Source: FEN-1073 sp963780865
GTDB lineage: Bacteria; Chloroflexota; Anaerolineae; Anaerolineales; RBG-16-64-43
Direction of reading: 5' to 3'
DNA: 64,000 bases
NCBI GenBank assembly: GCA_963780865.1
Contig: CAWADT010000001.1
Span: 116,880-180,879 of the forward strand
The position numbers and the translations under genes are program-made. Below, piece after piece: positions 35,907 to 44,837 of this stretch. The number at the start of each line of letters is the position of its first letter. Within the stretch, counting starts at the first letter, position 1. The notes beneath the pieces were generated by a model. That model worked only from the letters and a program-made list of their open reading frames with translations. It was not told the origin of the DNA and searched no databases.

Positions 35907-36511
35907 CGGACGACCGGACGGTGCTGGATTTTTACGCGCAGCGCTGGGAACAATACGGCTACGACACCCGCTCGCTGGGGATCGGCAGCCGCGAATCCCA
36001 GGAAATCCGGTTCGCGGTGTTAACGCAAATCGCGGACCTGCACGGCGCCTCGATTTTGGACGTGGGCTGCGGGTTCGGCGATCTGCACGACTATCTTATA
36101 AAGAAGGGGATTTCCGTCCGCTATACCGGGCTGGATATCCAGCCGGCGTTTATCGGAGAGGCGCGCAAGCGGCACCCGGATGACAAATTCACATGCAGCG
36201 GCATCGAGGAATTTCCAAGCGACGCGCGGTTTGATTTCATTTTCGTCAGCGGAGCTTTCAACGTGAAATTCCGCGACGATCAGGAAGCCTGGGTGTTTCG
36301 CATGCTGCGGAAAATGTTCTCCATGGCGGAGCGCGGGGTGGGGATCAATTTGCTCAGCACGTATTACGACCCGGACCATTACCGCGCGGATATGTTCTAT
36401 TGTTCGCCGGAACGGGCGTTTACCGAGGCGCAGGCCATCACCCGCCGGGTCACTCTTCGCCATGATTACCTGCCCCACGATTTCACCCTCTACCTCTATC
36501 GGAAAGGATGA
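35903..36511 (+). CDS. SAM-dependent methyltransferase
   Basis: 202 residues, class I Rossmann methyltransferase. Motif I is SILDVGCGFGDLHDYL, with TGLDIQPAFIGEARKRHP after it and FDFIFVSGAFN as motif II/post-I. It starts by overlap with the Wzt-type ATPase stop (ATGA). Its place between the exporter and the sugar-modifying genes suggests it methylates a sugar or polymer terminus, though protein or lipid targets are not excluded. Confidence 0.82.
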   Translation: MTDDRTVLDFYAQRWEQYGYDTRSLGIGSRESQEIRFAVLTQIADLHGASILDVGCGFGDLHDYLIKKGISVRYTGLDIQPAFIGEARKRHPDDKFTCSGIEEFPSDARFDFIFVSGAFNVKFRDDQEAWVFRMLRKMFSMAERGVGINLLSTYYDPDHYRADMFYCSPERAFTEAQAITRRVTLRHDYLPHDFTLYLYRKG

Positions 36512-36514
36512 GCG

Positions 36515-37168
36515 ATGAAGGTCCTAGCAATCGGCGCGCACCTTGACGATATCGAAATCGGCTGCGGCGGAACGCTGGCGCAGGCCGTCCGGAGCGGATG
36601 GGAAACGCACATGCTCGTCCTCTCCCACTCGGATTATTCGGACCTGGACGGAACCGTCTTCCGCACCGACGATCAGGGCATGTCCGAGGGAAAAGAGGCC
36701 GCCCGGCGCTTGGGCGGGGTGGAACTTACGGTGCTGGAGTTTCCCACCAAGCAAATCCCGTACGATTTCCACGTCGTCGAAGCCATCGAGGTTTCCCTGC
36801 GGCGGATCAAGCCGGATGTCATCCTCACCCATTGGCCGCACGACACGCATCAGGACCACCGCGCCACATCGCTGGCTTCGATCTCCGCGGCCCGCTATTT
36901 CAATTCCATCCTGTTCTACGAGCCGATGACTCCCTCCGGGCGCTCCTACTCGCCTTTCCGTCCGCAGGTGTACGTCGCCGTTCCGCCGGAAGCCGTCCAG
37001 GCCAAGCGGGATGCGCTCCTGGCGCATGACAGCCAATACAAGAAGTACGGGGATATCTGGTTGGACGCCGTGATCGCCCGCGGAGTGCACCGCGGCTATG
37101 AAATCGGCGTGGGCCACGCGGAATGCTACGAGACCCTGCGCTGGCAGTGGAACCTTGACCTGCGATAA
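36515..37168 (+). CDS. PIG-L (LmbE-like) N-deacetylase
   Basis: 217 residues. Zinc-dependent PIG-L family: AHLDDIEIGCGG (His9, Asp11/12; most relatives have AHPDD) and a second motif WPHDTHQDHRA with the metal His. Family members deacetylate N-acetylglucosamine-linked substrates. It starts 3 nt after the methyltransferase and is followed 3 nt later by the WbqC-like gene, so a deacetylation followed by re-acylation of an amino sugar is a reasonable inference. Confidence 0.9.
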   Translation: MKVLAIGAHLDDIEIGCGGTLAQAVRSGWETHMLVLSHSDYSDLDGTVFRTDDQGMSEGKEAARRLGGVELTVLEFPTKQIPYDFHVVEAIEVSLRRIKPDVILTHWPHDTHQDHRATSLASISAARYFNSILFYEPMTPSGRSYSPFRPQVYVAVPPEAVQAKRDALLAHDSQYKKYGDIWLDAVIARGVHRGYEIGVGHAECYETLRWQWNLDLR

Positions 37169-37171
37169 CCC

Positions 37172-37852
37172 ATGAAGCGGGTTGCCATCCACCAACCCGA
37201 GCATCTGCCCTGGCTCGGATACCTCGACAAAGCCCGCCACGCGGATTGCTTCGTCTTGCTCGACACGGTCGCATTCAAAAAGAATTACTTCGAGAACCGC
37301 AACCGGATCCGCACTCCCCAGGGCTGGGCCTGGGTTACCGTGCCGATCCTGACCAAGGGCAAATTCGGCCAGATCTTTACCGAAGTGGAAATCAACAACG
37401 CGGCGCGCTGGCCGGAGGTGTATTACCGGACGCTGCACCAAAATTATTCGAAAACCCCCTATTGGAAGGAATACGCCGCGGGGCTGGAAGAAATCTTCCT
37501 CCGGCCGTGGACGCATCTGGTCGATTTGAACCTGGCGTTGATCGATTTTCTATGGTCGGCGTTCGCCATTTCCACCCCGACCGTGCGCGCGTCGGCGCTG
37601 CATCCGCGCGGAAAAAAGAGCAATCTGCTGCTGGATATCTGCCGCAAGACGGGGGCCACGGAATACCTTTCCGGGCCGAGCGGCAAAGACTATCTGGACG
37701 AATCTATTTTCACCGCCGAAGGGATGACGGTGAAGTATCATGAATTCCACCATCCGGAATATCCGCAGGCGTTTTCTCCGTTTGTTCCCGGGATGGCGAG
37801 CGTCGATCTGCTCTTTAATGAAGGTCCGGACGGAATCCGCCGTTTGGATTAA
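37172..37852 (+). CDS. WbqC-like family protein
   Basis: 226 residues matching the WbqC family from end to end: VAIHQPEHLPWLGYLDKA at the N-terminus, NRIRTPQGWAWVTVPI in the middle, and ATEYLSGPSGKDYL, PVEFH-like KYHEFHHPEY near the C-terminus. Members occur in O-antigen clusters; activity is not firmly established. Partner of the preceding PIG-L gene by position. Confidence 0.88.
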   Translation: MKRVAIHQPEHLPWLGYLDKARHADCFVLLDTVAFKKNYFENRNRIRTPQGWAWVTVPILTKGKFGQIFTEVEINNAARWPEVYYRTLHQNYSKTPYWKEYAAGLEEIFLRPWTHLVDLNLALIDFLWSAFAISTPTVRASALHPRGKKSNLLLDICRKTGATEYLSGPSGKDYLDESIFTAEGMTVKYHEFHHPEYPQAFSPFVPGMASVDLLFNEGPDGIRRLD

Positions 37853-37873
37853 CGCTCCGGCAAGGTGCTCTCG

Positions 37874-39049
37874 ATGACATCCGCTCCGCTAAGAATTCTG
37901 CAGATCCATCCGTTCCTGCGAGGCGATGGGGTGAACCCCCGGGCCGGGGGAAAATCCCGACTTTCGCTTCAGCTTTCCCGGGAATTGGCGCTGCATGGGC
38001 AGCGGGTGGCCATTTTCCCCTTTCCCGAACCCATCCTCGAGAAAACGTACACGATCGAAAACGGGGCGATGCCGCTGAGCTTGCTTCCCACCGCCCGGAT
38101 CCCTGCGCTAAAAAAAATAGGATGGTATTTCTTTTCCGCATCGCGTTTGCCGCTGGCCGACCGGTCCGGCCACGCGGCGAGGCTGGGAACGATGTTGCTC
38201 GCCGGGCTGGACGACGCGGTGAAGGAATTCCGGCCGGATATCATCCACAACCACGCTTCCTTTTCGGATTTCCCGCTCTATTATCACGCGCTGGGTTTGC
38301 GGACCCCTCTCTTTTTAACCCACCATACCCATGAAGCCGGGCAGCACCTGGGAAGTTACCGCAGGCTGATCTTTACGTCCGAGGCCTTGCGGGCCCTGGT
38401 GTGCGGCTCGGACGGTTCGCTCTTGGAGCGCACGCGCATGATCCGCCCGGCCGTGGAGAAAATTTTCTGCGACCCGTCGATTTCCGTCGCGGCGCGGCGG
38501 AAAGGGATTCTCTTTGTCGGCGGGCTGCGGCTGGACAAGGGGTTGCAGAATCTTCTGGCGGCGTATGCGCATTCTTCCGCGTTGCGCAAGGTGCCTCTGC
38601 GGATTTGCGGCCTCGGCCCGGAGCGGGAACGCTTCGAAGCTTTCGCGCGATCGCACCGGATTCCGGCGGCGTTTCTGGGAAGGGTATCCCCCGAAGGCAT
38701 CCGCCGGGAAATGATCGCCGCGGAGCTTCTGGTTAATCCAAGCCCGGCGGAAGGGTTCAGCCTGGCGTTGGCCGAGGCGATGTGCTGCGGGACGGCGGTG
38801 ATCGGCTGGCAGCCGCAAGTCGAGGAGACCGAGAAACTCCTGCACCTCGAATGCGGGGTTGGATTCGATCCGGCGTTCTCTTCGCCGGAAGCGCTGGCCG
38901 GATTAATTTTGAAATGGCTGCAACGAAAGGACGTCCGTTCCCTCCGCTATCGGGAGCGGCTTTCCGCGAGCGCGCGCAAATTCTTTTCCATGGAGCGCTA
39001 TACCGCCGAGAATCTGGTCGCGTACGAGGAAGTGTTGGAGGAAGGGTGA
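37874..39049 (+). CDS. GT4-family glycosyltransferase, trio member 1
   Basis: 391 residues from ATG 37874 (a GTG at 37865 is possible). GT-B fold; opens ILQIHPFLRGDGVNPRAGGK, with RKGILFVGGLRLDKGLQNLL for the C-terminal nucleotide-sugar site and NPSPAEGFSLALAEAMCCG for the Glu-rich donor motif. The N-terminal VNPRAGGKS block recurs in the next gene and, in weaker form (SPSAGGMAQ), in the third, so the trio are tandem paralogues. Each is expected to add one sugar to the polymer; donor and acceptor are unknown. Confidence 0.88.
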   Translation: MTSAPLRILQIHPFLRGDGVNPRAGGKSRLSLQLSRELALHGQRVAIFPFPEPILEKTYTIENGAMPLSLLPTARIPALKKIGWYFFSASRLPLADRSGHAARLGTMLLAGLDDAVKEFRPDIIHNHASFSDFPLYYHALGLRTPLFLTHHTHEAGQHLGSYRRLIFTSEALRALVCGSDGSLLERTRMIRPAVEKIFCDPSISVAARRKGILFVGGLRLDKGLQNLLAAYAHSSALRKVPLRICGLGPERERFEAFARSHRIPAAFLGRVSPEGIRREMIAAELLVNPSPAEGFSLALAEAMCCGTAVIGWQPQVEETEKLLHLECGVGFDPAFSSPEALAGLILKWLQRKDVRSLRYRERLSASARKFFSMERYTAENLVAYEEVLEEG

Positions 39050-39110
39050 TCTTCCGCCGACGGTGGAGAGCACCTCAGGACGAAATGCTACGCCCCCGGG
39101 GTTGAAGCTC

Positions 39111-40271
39111 ATGCGCATCCTGCAAATTCAAACCTATCTTCGTTCCGAACGGGTGAACCCGAGAGCGGGGGGAAAATCCAAAATTTCCCTGATGCTCGCG
39201 CGCTACCTCGTGGAGGCGGGCCACGAGGTGGCGATCTATCCGTGGCCGGAACGAATCTGGGGCAAGACCGCCGAGTTTGCCGTTTCCCCGAACGGGTCGG
39301 CGGAGATTTGTCCGACCCTGGCGCTGCCCGCGGCCGCGACAATCCTTTCCGATGCGTTCCGGTTAAGCCGGATCCGCTTCGCCGGGGACGAGCGCCACTC
39401 GCTTTTTCAAGATATGTGCTTTCTCGAGGCGCTGCGGCTCGCCATCGATCAATTCCAACCCGATATTCTGCATTGCCAGCAAACCGAATCCGATATTCCC
39501 CCCTTGTTTCGAATCCTGAAAAGCCCCGTTCCTTTTCTTCTAACGCATCATTCCGGCCGGTCCGGACATTTTCTGGATGCCTACGATCGGATCATCTTTC
39601 TCAGCCGGTCGATGCAAGCCGAAGTATGCCGGCGGTCCGGATATCCGCCGGAAAAATCCCAGGTGATCTACATTCCGATCTCGGACGAGTTTCTGGAGGG
39701 GAGCGTGATTCCGGCGGACGAGCGGCAGGGCGTCGTGTGTGTCGGCGGGTTGAAGGACGCCAAGGGGGTCGATCTGCTCCTCGAGGCCTATCGACAAAGC
39801 CGGGCGCTGCGGAACCATCCGCTTCATCTGTGCGGAACCGGGCCGGAGGAAGCCCGGTACAAGGAATACGCGGCTCAACACCGTTTGCCGGTCGTTTTCC
39901 ACGGCCGGATTCCTTCGCCGGAGGTCCGGAAGATCGTTTCACGCGCGAAGTTGCTGATTAACCCGAGCCGGATGGAAGGCTTCTCGGTGGCGATCACCGA
40001 AGCCCTGGCGTGCGGAACTCCGGTGGTCGGCTGGGCCGAACAGGTGAACGAACTGAATGCCGTGTGGCAACGGCCCGTGGGTTTTCCCTTCGACGGGCGG
40101 AAGCAATCGGCGGAGGAGCTGGCGGCGCTCCTGGCGCGCGCGTTGGCGGACCCGGTCGGGCGGACGGGCTCGCGAAAGGAACTATCCAGGCTGGCCAGGG
40201 AATGGTTTTCCATGAAACGATACGGGTCGGAAATCAACCGGGTTTACGCCGAGATGCGCAACGGGAAATAG
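39111..40271 (+). CDS. GT4-family glycosyltransferase, trio member 2
   Basis: 386 residues from ATG 39111. Same fold and order as its neighbour: RILQIQTYLRSERVNPRAGG, then GVVCVGGLKDAKGVDLLLEA and NPSRMEGFSVAITEALACG. Similar lengths and shared VNPRAGGKS show recent duplication. The upstream in-frame ATG at 39063 lies in low-quality coding sequence and is unlikely as the start. Confidence 0.88.
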   Translation: MRILQIQTYLRSERVNPRAGGKSKISLMLARYLVEAGHEVAIYPWPERIWGKTAEFAVSPNGSAEICPTLALPAAATILSDAFRLSRIRFAGDERHSLFQDMCFLEALRLAIDQFQPDILHCQQTESDIPPLFRILKSPVPFLLTHHSGRSGHFLDAYDRIIFLSRSMQAEVCRRSGYPPEKSQVIYIPISDEFLEGSVIPADERQGVVCVGGLKDAKGVDLLLEAYRQSRALRNHPLHLCGTGPEEARYKEYAAQHRLPVVFHGRIPSPEVRKIVSRAKLLINPSRMEGFSVAITEALACGTPVVGWAEQVNELNAVWQRPVGFPFDGRKQSAEELAALLARALADPVGRTGSRKELSRLAREWFSMKRYGSEINRVYAEMRNGK

Positions 40272-40277
40272 GGGAAG

Positions 40278-41429
40278 ATGCATATTCTTCAGGTTCACCC
40301 GCTGATGAAATCCGAAGCCCTCTCGCCCTCGGCCGGGGGCATGGCGCAGGCGTCGCTGCAACTCACCCGGTTGCTCGTCGAGCGGGGCCACGACGTGCAA
40401 GTCCTGCCGATCCCGGAAGGTTTGGGAAGCCGCGAGCTGTGGGAGGTGGCGCCGGGCTGTTCGGTGGAGGTCGCGGCGGCGATGCATATTCCGGGGTGGA
40501 AGGACGCCCTGTGGTTGCCGCGGACGATCTTGCGTTTGAGGCCGTTGCCGGCGGGGATCAAGAATACATTCTACGATGCGCTTGCGCTTACCGCACTGCG
40601 GCGCGAGCTGTTGTATTTTCAACCCGATATCATCCATAACCATCTGGCCCGTCGCCCGTTTCCGCGGCTCGCCCGGGCGCTTGGGCTGCGCGGCAACCTG
40701 CTGCTCACCCATCACCACGGAGAGCCGGGGGAAGGATTGGATGCCTACGACCGGATCGTTTTTCCCTCGCGCGCTTCCCGGGAAACGATCGCGGCGGAAG
40801 GCCGGTATCCCCTGGAGCGTACGCGGGTCATCTACAATCCGGTGGCGCCCGTATTCGGCCAGCCGCATTCGGAGCAAAAAAAACCGCGCGAGGGGATAAT
40901 TTTCGTCGGGGCGGTGCGCAAAAGAAAAGGAATCGATCTGCTGTTGGACGCGTATCGGACGGATCGCCGGCTGCGAAGGGAACCGCTGTTTGTCCTCGGC
41001 GCCGGAGAGGACCTGGCCCTGGTGGAGCAGGCGGTTGGCGAGGGGCTTCCCGTGCATTATCTTGGGAAACTTTCCCCGCCGGAAGTGGCGCAGCGGATGA
41101 GAAGGGCCAAACTGGTTGCGATTCCGAGCCGCCTCGAGGGATTCAGCCTTGCGATTCTGGAGTTGATTTGCTGCGGCGCGCCGGTCGTTGCCTGGGCGCC
41201 CCAGGTGCGGGAGGTGGAATCGCTCCTGGGTGTTCCCATCGGCGCTCCATTCGACGGCCGCACGCAATCCGCGCAGGAGTTGGCTGCGGCCATCCGCGGG
41301 GTTTTGGAGGGCGAATTGGGAGCGTCCCCGAACCGGCGCCGGATGGCGAAAGCGGCGCAGGAAGCTTTCAACGAAGAACGCTGCGTCGACGCTTACCTGG
41401 ATCAGTATCGCGAGCTGACCGGAGCATGA
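40278..41429 (+). CDS. GT4-family glycosyltransferase, trio member 3
   Basis: 383 residues, beginning 6 nt after member 2. MHILQVHPLMKSEALSPSAG at the N-terminus, GIIFVGAVRKRKGIDLLLDA and IPSRLEGFSLAILELICCG in the donor-binding half. The most diverged of the trio. It is the last gene of the long polysaccharide transcription unit; the 41,430-41,617 gap after it shows no terminator I can identify. Confidence 0.88.
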   Translation: MHILQVHPLMKSEALSPSAGGMAQASLQLTRLLVERGHDVQVLPIPEGLGSRELWEVAPGCSVEVAAAMHIPGWKDALWLPRTILRLRPLPAGIKNTFYDALALTALRRELLYFQPDIIHNHLARRPFPRLARALGLRGNLLLTHHHGEPGEGLDAYDRIVFPSRASRETIAAEGRYPLERTRVIYNPVAPVFGQPHSEQKKPREGIIFVGAVRKRKGIDLLLDAYRTDRRLRREPLFVLGAGEDLALVEQAVGEGLPVHYLGKLSPPEVAQRMRRAKLVAIPSRLEGFSLAILELICCGAPVVAWAPQVREVESLLGVPIGAPFDGRTQSAQELAAAIRGVLEGELGASPNRRRMAKAAQEAFNEERCVDAYLDQYRELTGA

Positions 41430-41617
41430 CGGTTCCGCTGAAGCGGTTTGGGAGCCGGCTTTCGCCGACAATTCAACCGGAGGAAAGCGGATAATTTGTT
41501 TGAAGGCAAACCGCGCCGTGCGTCGCGCTTCGCCGCCTGAGCGGGAGGACGGCGGCCGGGGAGAAGTAAAAGACTTATTAATTTATTCCTTCCGATGATA
41601 ATTTGACCGGTTTTTGG

Positions 41618-41646
41618 TTGCATGCTTGATGGGAATCGGGTATTCT
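41618..41646 (+). promoter_or_regulatory. Sigma-A-type promoter of the GH35-like gene
   Basis: TTGCAT (41618-41623), 17-bp spacer, TATTCT (41641-41646), 19 nt before the ATG at 41666. The leader is therefore very short; GGAGA at about 41652 would be the ribosome site. Confidence 0.6.
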
Positions 41647-41665
41647 AAAAGTGGAGATTTGAGAA

Positions 41666-43651
41666 ATGGCCATTCGCGTGGATTCCAACGGGCTGTATCT
41701 TGACGGCCGGCGCATCCCGCTGTATTCCGGTTCCGTGCATTATTGGCGGCATCCGCCTGAAACCTGGCCGACCCTGTTGGAACGGATTAAAGAACTCGGT
41801 TTTGAAATCATTCAATCTCCCGTACCCTGGGGCTTGCACGAGAGCGGACCGGGTATTTTCGATTTCGGCGAAAAGAATCCCCAAAAAGGACTTCCGCAAT
41901 TTTTGGATTTATGCGCCAAGGCCGGGATACTGGCGATTCTCCGTCCCGGGCCCTTCGTCGACGAAGACATGCCCTTCGGCGGATTCCCCCTGCGGGTGAT
42001 CCGGAATTCCGCCATCTGGGCGATCACGTCCACGGGCGCCCCGGCTCTTTCGACCCGCTATGCCACCCCGTTCGCCATCCCGTCCTACGCCAGCGAAAAA
42101 TTCCTTCAGGAGATAGGAAAGTTCCTCGACGCCTTGGCGCCGGTCCTTGCGGCCCACCAATATCCCGACGGACCGGTGATTCTATGCCAGATGAACAAAG
42201 AGTCTGCCTTCATGGGACGCGCCCAGGCCTACGATCTGGACTATTGCCCGGAATCGATCGCTCTATACCGCAATTTTCTTACCGAGAAATATGGAGCGAT
42301 CGACAATCTGAACGCCGTGTATGGAACCAAGCATTCCGCCTATTCCGAAGTTCCCGCGCCGAAGCGGTTTGAAGCCGCGGTCCAACGGGAGGTTCCCGCC
42401 TACCTCGATTGGGTGGAATTTAAAGAGCATCTCATCCGCCGCTTCTACCAGCGGCTCGGCGGGATGTTCCGTGACCGCGGAATTTCTATTCCGCTGTCCA
42501 TCGATGGTCCGTCGATCATTTCCACCCCGATGGATTCGATCGGATTGCAGAAAGCCTTGGAAATCACCACGACGGGCATGGAAGTGGATCCGAATACCCT
42601 CGATTATGCGGCCTTGGCGAGGCAAATCCGCTACCTAACGGGAACCAGCAAACTGACGTTCGTTTCAAAGTTTGGTTCGGGCAACTCCTGGTTTACACCG
42701 CGCGTCAGTACGGCCCGCGAGGAGGAGTTCGCCATTCTGAGCGCCGTGATGCACGGAATGACGGCGGTGAATTTCCACATGCTGGTGGAGGGAGACCGCT
42801 GGGTGGGGGCGCCGATCACTAGGGACGGCGCCTTTCGCGAGGAGTTTGCGGATCTCTTCCGCCGTCTGCAGGCCTTCTTCGCCAAATACGGAGTCTGGGA
42901 AAGCAAAAAAAACTGCCGCACCCTAGTGGTGATGTCGTGCGAATTGGAGCGGTATCACTTGGCGGTGTCGGCTATGAATTACGCCTATCTTGGTTTGATC
43001 CGCATTCCGGCGGTTTTTTCGGAAGCCTCCAACCCGCTTGGATTCCAAATCGATCCGGCCCGGCAATCCATTTACGAGGAAGGAAGTTGGATTCAGGACG
43101 CCTGCCGGTTTCTGGAAAACGCGCAGGTGGAATTCAACCTCACCGATAGCCGCCAGGAGCTCGACGAACTGGCCAAGTACGATTTGGTCTTCCTGCCGAC
43201 CGCCGACTTTATGGACCCGAAAGAGCAGGAGAAGTTCCTTCAGTTCGCCGACCGTGGAGGCCATCTGGTCTTTGGACCGGGATTGCCCGCGCTCGACGGC
43301 AGGATGAATCCGGCGTCGGTATTGAAAAATGCGATCCAAATCCCAGGGACGCAAAACCGTGGAACGGGGAAGATCACGTATCTGACCTCCTTCGATGCGG
43401 CCAAGGAACTGATCACCGCGGACATACCGAACGTCGTTCTCCTGGACAATCCGAATTTGCGCCTGACCATCCGGGGGGGATCGTCGAACCTGATCTTTAT
43501 CGCCAATCCGACCGGGGCGGATCAAAAGTCGATGATGATCTCCTCCTGGCCTTTGCGCGGGGTGTGGAATGCGCCCGAGGGAACCCAGTCGGGGGTGGTC
43601 ACCGCTGAGATCGGCCCGCATACCGTGCAGGTATGGGAGGTCCAGAAATGA
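41666..43651 (+). CDS. GH35-like beta-galactosidase family protein, nucleophile position altered
   Basis: 661 residues, no signal peptide. N-terminal IPLYSGSVHYWRHPPETWP, ILRPGPFVDEDMPFGGFP are typical of GH35. The acid/base Glu179 fits CQMNKES against the usual Q-x-E-N-E. At the usual nucleophile motif (xVTExxxGW), the sequence reads FVSKFGSGNSWF, with Lys335 where Glu is expected. Either the alignment shifts or the protein is not a conventional beta-galactosidase. The C-terminal half has a GH42-like trimerisation fold. The next gene starts in its stop codon region and is coupled to it. Confidence 0.72.
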   Translation: MAIRVDSNGLYLDGRRIPLYSGSVHYWRHPPETWPTLLERIKELGFEIIQSPVPWGLHESGPGIFDFGEKNPQKGLPQFLDLCAKAGILAILRPGPFVDEDMPFGGFPLRVIRNSAIWAITSTGAPALSTRYATPFAIPSYASEKFLQEIGKFLDALAPVLAAHQYPDGPVILCQMNKESAFMGRAQAYDLDYCPESIALYRNFLTEKYGAIDNLNAVYGTKHSAYSEVPAPKRFEAAVQREVPAYLDWVEFKEHLIRRFYQRLGGMFRDRGISIPLSIDGPSIISTPMDSIGLQKALEITTTGMEVDPNTLDYAALARQIRYLTGTSKLTFVSKFGSGNSWFTPRVSTAREEEFAILSAVMHGMTAVNFHMLVEGDRWVGAPITRDGAFREEFADLFRRLQAFFAKYGVWESKKNCRTLVVMSCELERYHLAVSAMNYAYLGLIRIPAVFSEASNPLGFQIDPARQSIYEEGSWIQDACRFLENAQVEFNLTDSRQELDELAKYDLVFLPTADFMDPKEQEKFLQFADRGGHLVFGPGLPALDGRMNPASVLKNAIQIPGTQNRGTGKITYLTSFDAAKELITADIPNVVLLDNPNLRLTIRGGSSNLIFIANPTGADQKSMMISSWPLRGVWNAPEGTQSGVVTAEIGPHTVQVWEVQK

Positions 43652-44436
43652 TCGCCCGCGATGTGGAAATCGTCGACCTACGGCCCGATAGTTGGCGCAA
43701 CCTGGTCTCTCTCATGGACATTTCCAGATTGTCCGACATCCGGCCCGTCCGGCCCAACATTCTTTCCATCCTGCACCACGGCGGAAAGGTCCTGCGCGTG
43801 TACGCCCCGGCAGGATTCCGAGTTCCGACGATTGAACAGGTGGATGATCCCCAGGAACTTGCCAAGAAACTGTATTACCAGTTGCCGGGTTTGGAAAGCG
43901 TTCAAATTCTGGAACAGGACAGCCTGACGCTGTTTTCCGACCAGGTGCAAAGGATGGATTGGATGCCGAGCGATTTGGAGGATTTTGCGCTGCATGCTCT
44001 CCACCTCGCGGAGCAGGACCCGGCCGGCCTCTCGTTTTTTCCGGCGATTTCATGGAAGTGGAACGGCTTTCCGCTCGAAGAGGCCCGCACCTGGCTGGCT
44101 TCCGGGCCGGACCCCTGTTCCTATTTTTTGGGCGTGGTGCGGGATGGAGCGCCCTGGCTGACGCTGATTTTGCGCACAGCGGGGAAAAAAATAAGGCTCA
44201 TCACCACCATCGATTATCTGAAGAGATTTGGCGTACCCAGCGAAGGATTGCCAACCAACCCGAAGGATTTGGCTGCCGTGTGCGAGGGGATTCACGCCCA
44301 TGTCGCGCCGGTCCGCGCGGCGCTGATTTGCGATTACATGGTGTTTGCCAAGCTCCTGACCTCCGAGGATAAACGCCGGGATTTGACGCTGGCGTCGGCG
44401 GACGGGCAGGCTTCCTACTTTGGTTTATTGGAGTAA
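43648..44436 (+). CDS. Protein of unknown function, coupled to GH35-like gene
   Basis: 262 residues from ATG 43648, overlapping the preceding stop as ATGA. No signal peptide, membrane segment or known motif is recognised. It has a mixed alpha/beta pattern with LYYQLPGLESVQILEQDSL and LRTAGKKIRLITTIDYLKR. It probably works with the GH35-like protein, since the two are cotranslated. A terminator follows at 44530. Confidence 0.6.
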   Translation: MIARDVEIVDLRPDSWRNLVSLMDISRLSDIRPVRPNILSILHHGGKVLRVYAPAGFRVPTIEQVDDPQELAKKLYYQLPGLESVQILEQDSLTLFSDQVQRMDWMPSDLEDFALHALHLAEQDPAGLSFFPAISWKWNGFPLEEARTWLASGPDPCSYFLGVVRDGAPWLTLILRTAGKKIRLITTIDYLKRFGVPSEGLPTNPKDLAAVCEGIHAHVAPVRAALICDYMVFAKLLTSEDKRRDLTLASADGQASYFGLLE

Positions 44437-44529
44437 ACCGCCGCGCCGCAAACCGCGTGGCGTCCCAGAACGCAATCCCTAAGTCTTCGTGCTGTGATCG
44501 ACGGGATATTCCCCATCCCGCGAAAATGA

Positions 44530-44558
44530 AAAAACCGCTCGTGCGAGCGGTTTTTTTT
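44530..44558. terminator. Rho-independent terminator, likely bidirectional
   Basis: AAAACCGCTC-GTGC-GAGCGG followed by eight T; an A-run lies before it, so it can serve both the GH35 unit and the small minus-strand gene at 44572. Confidence 0.85.
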
Positions 44559-44571
44559 CGACGCTAATTAA

Positions 44572-44724
44572 TTATCTGCGAAGCAGCAATAAAATCCCTG
44601 CGGCAATGGCGAGGACCGCCATTACGATGTCTTCCCCGGTGAAATGAAGATGCAGGAGGACGATTAACCCCGTCAAGATCAACCAGATGGAGAGCAGAAA
44701 AATGCCGAGATCCCTAATTCTCAT
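44572..44724 (-). CDS. Small two-helix membrane protein
   Basis: 50 residues from ATG 44724, with AAGGAGG six nt upstream, stop TAA at 44572. Two hydrophobic stretches, IFLLSIWLILTGLIVLLHL and IVMAVLAIAAGILLLL, joined by HFTGED. It is flanked by a terminator. Small proteins of this type occur widely in this size range; no function is known. Confidence 0.65.
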   Translation of the reverse strand: MRIRDLGIFLLSIWLILTGLIVLLHLHFTGEDIVMAVLAIAAGILLLLRR

Positions 44725-44837
44725 ATTTCCTCCTTAAGTTGGAAACGTGGGTGTGTTTTCGATCATAGCATCCGTAGGAAATCACTGAGGGAGCGGGTTA
44801 GCCCGCGTTCGCCCTTCCAGGTTGGAACCAATAAAAA

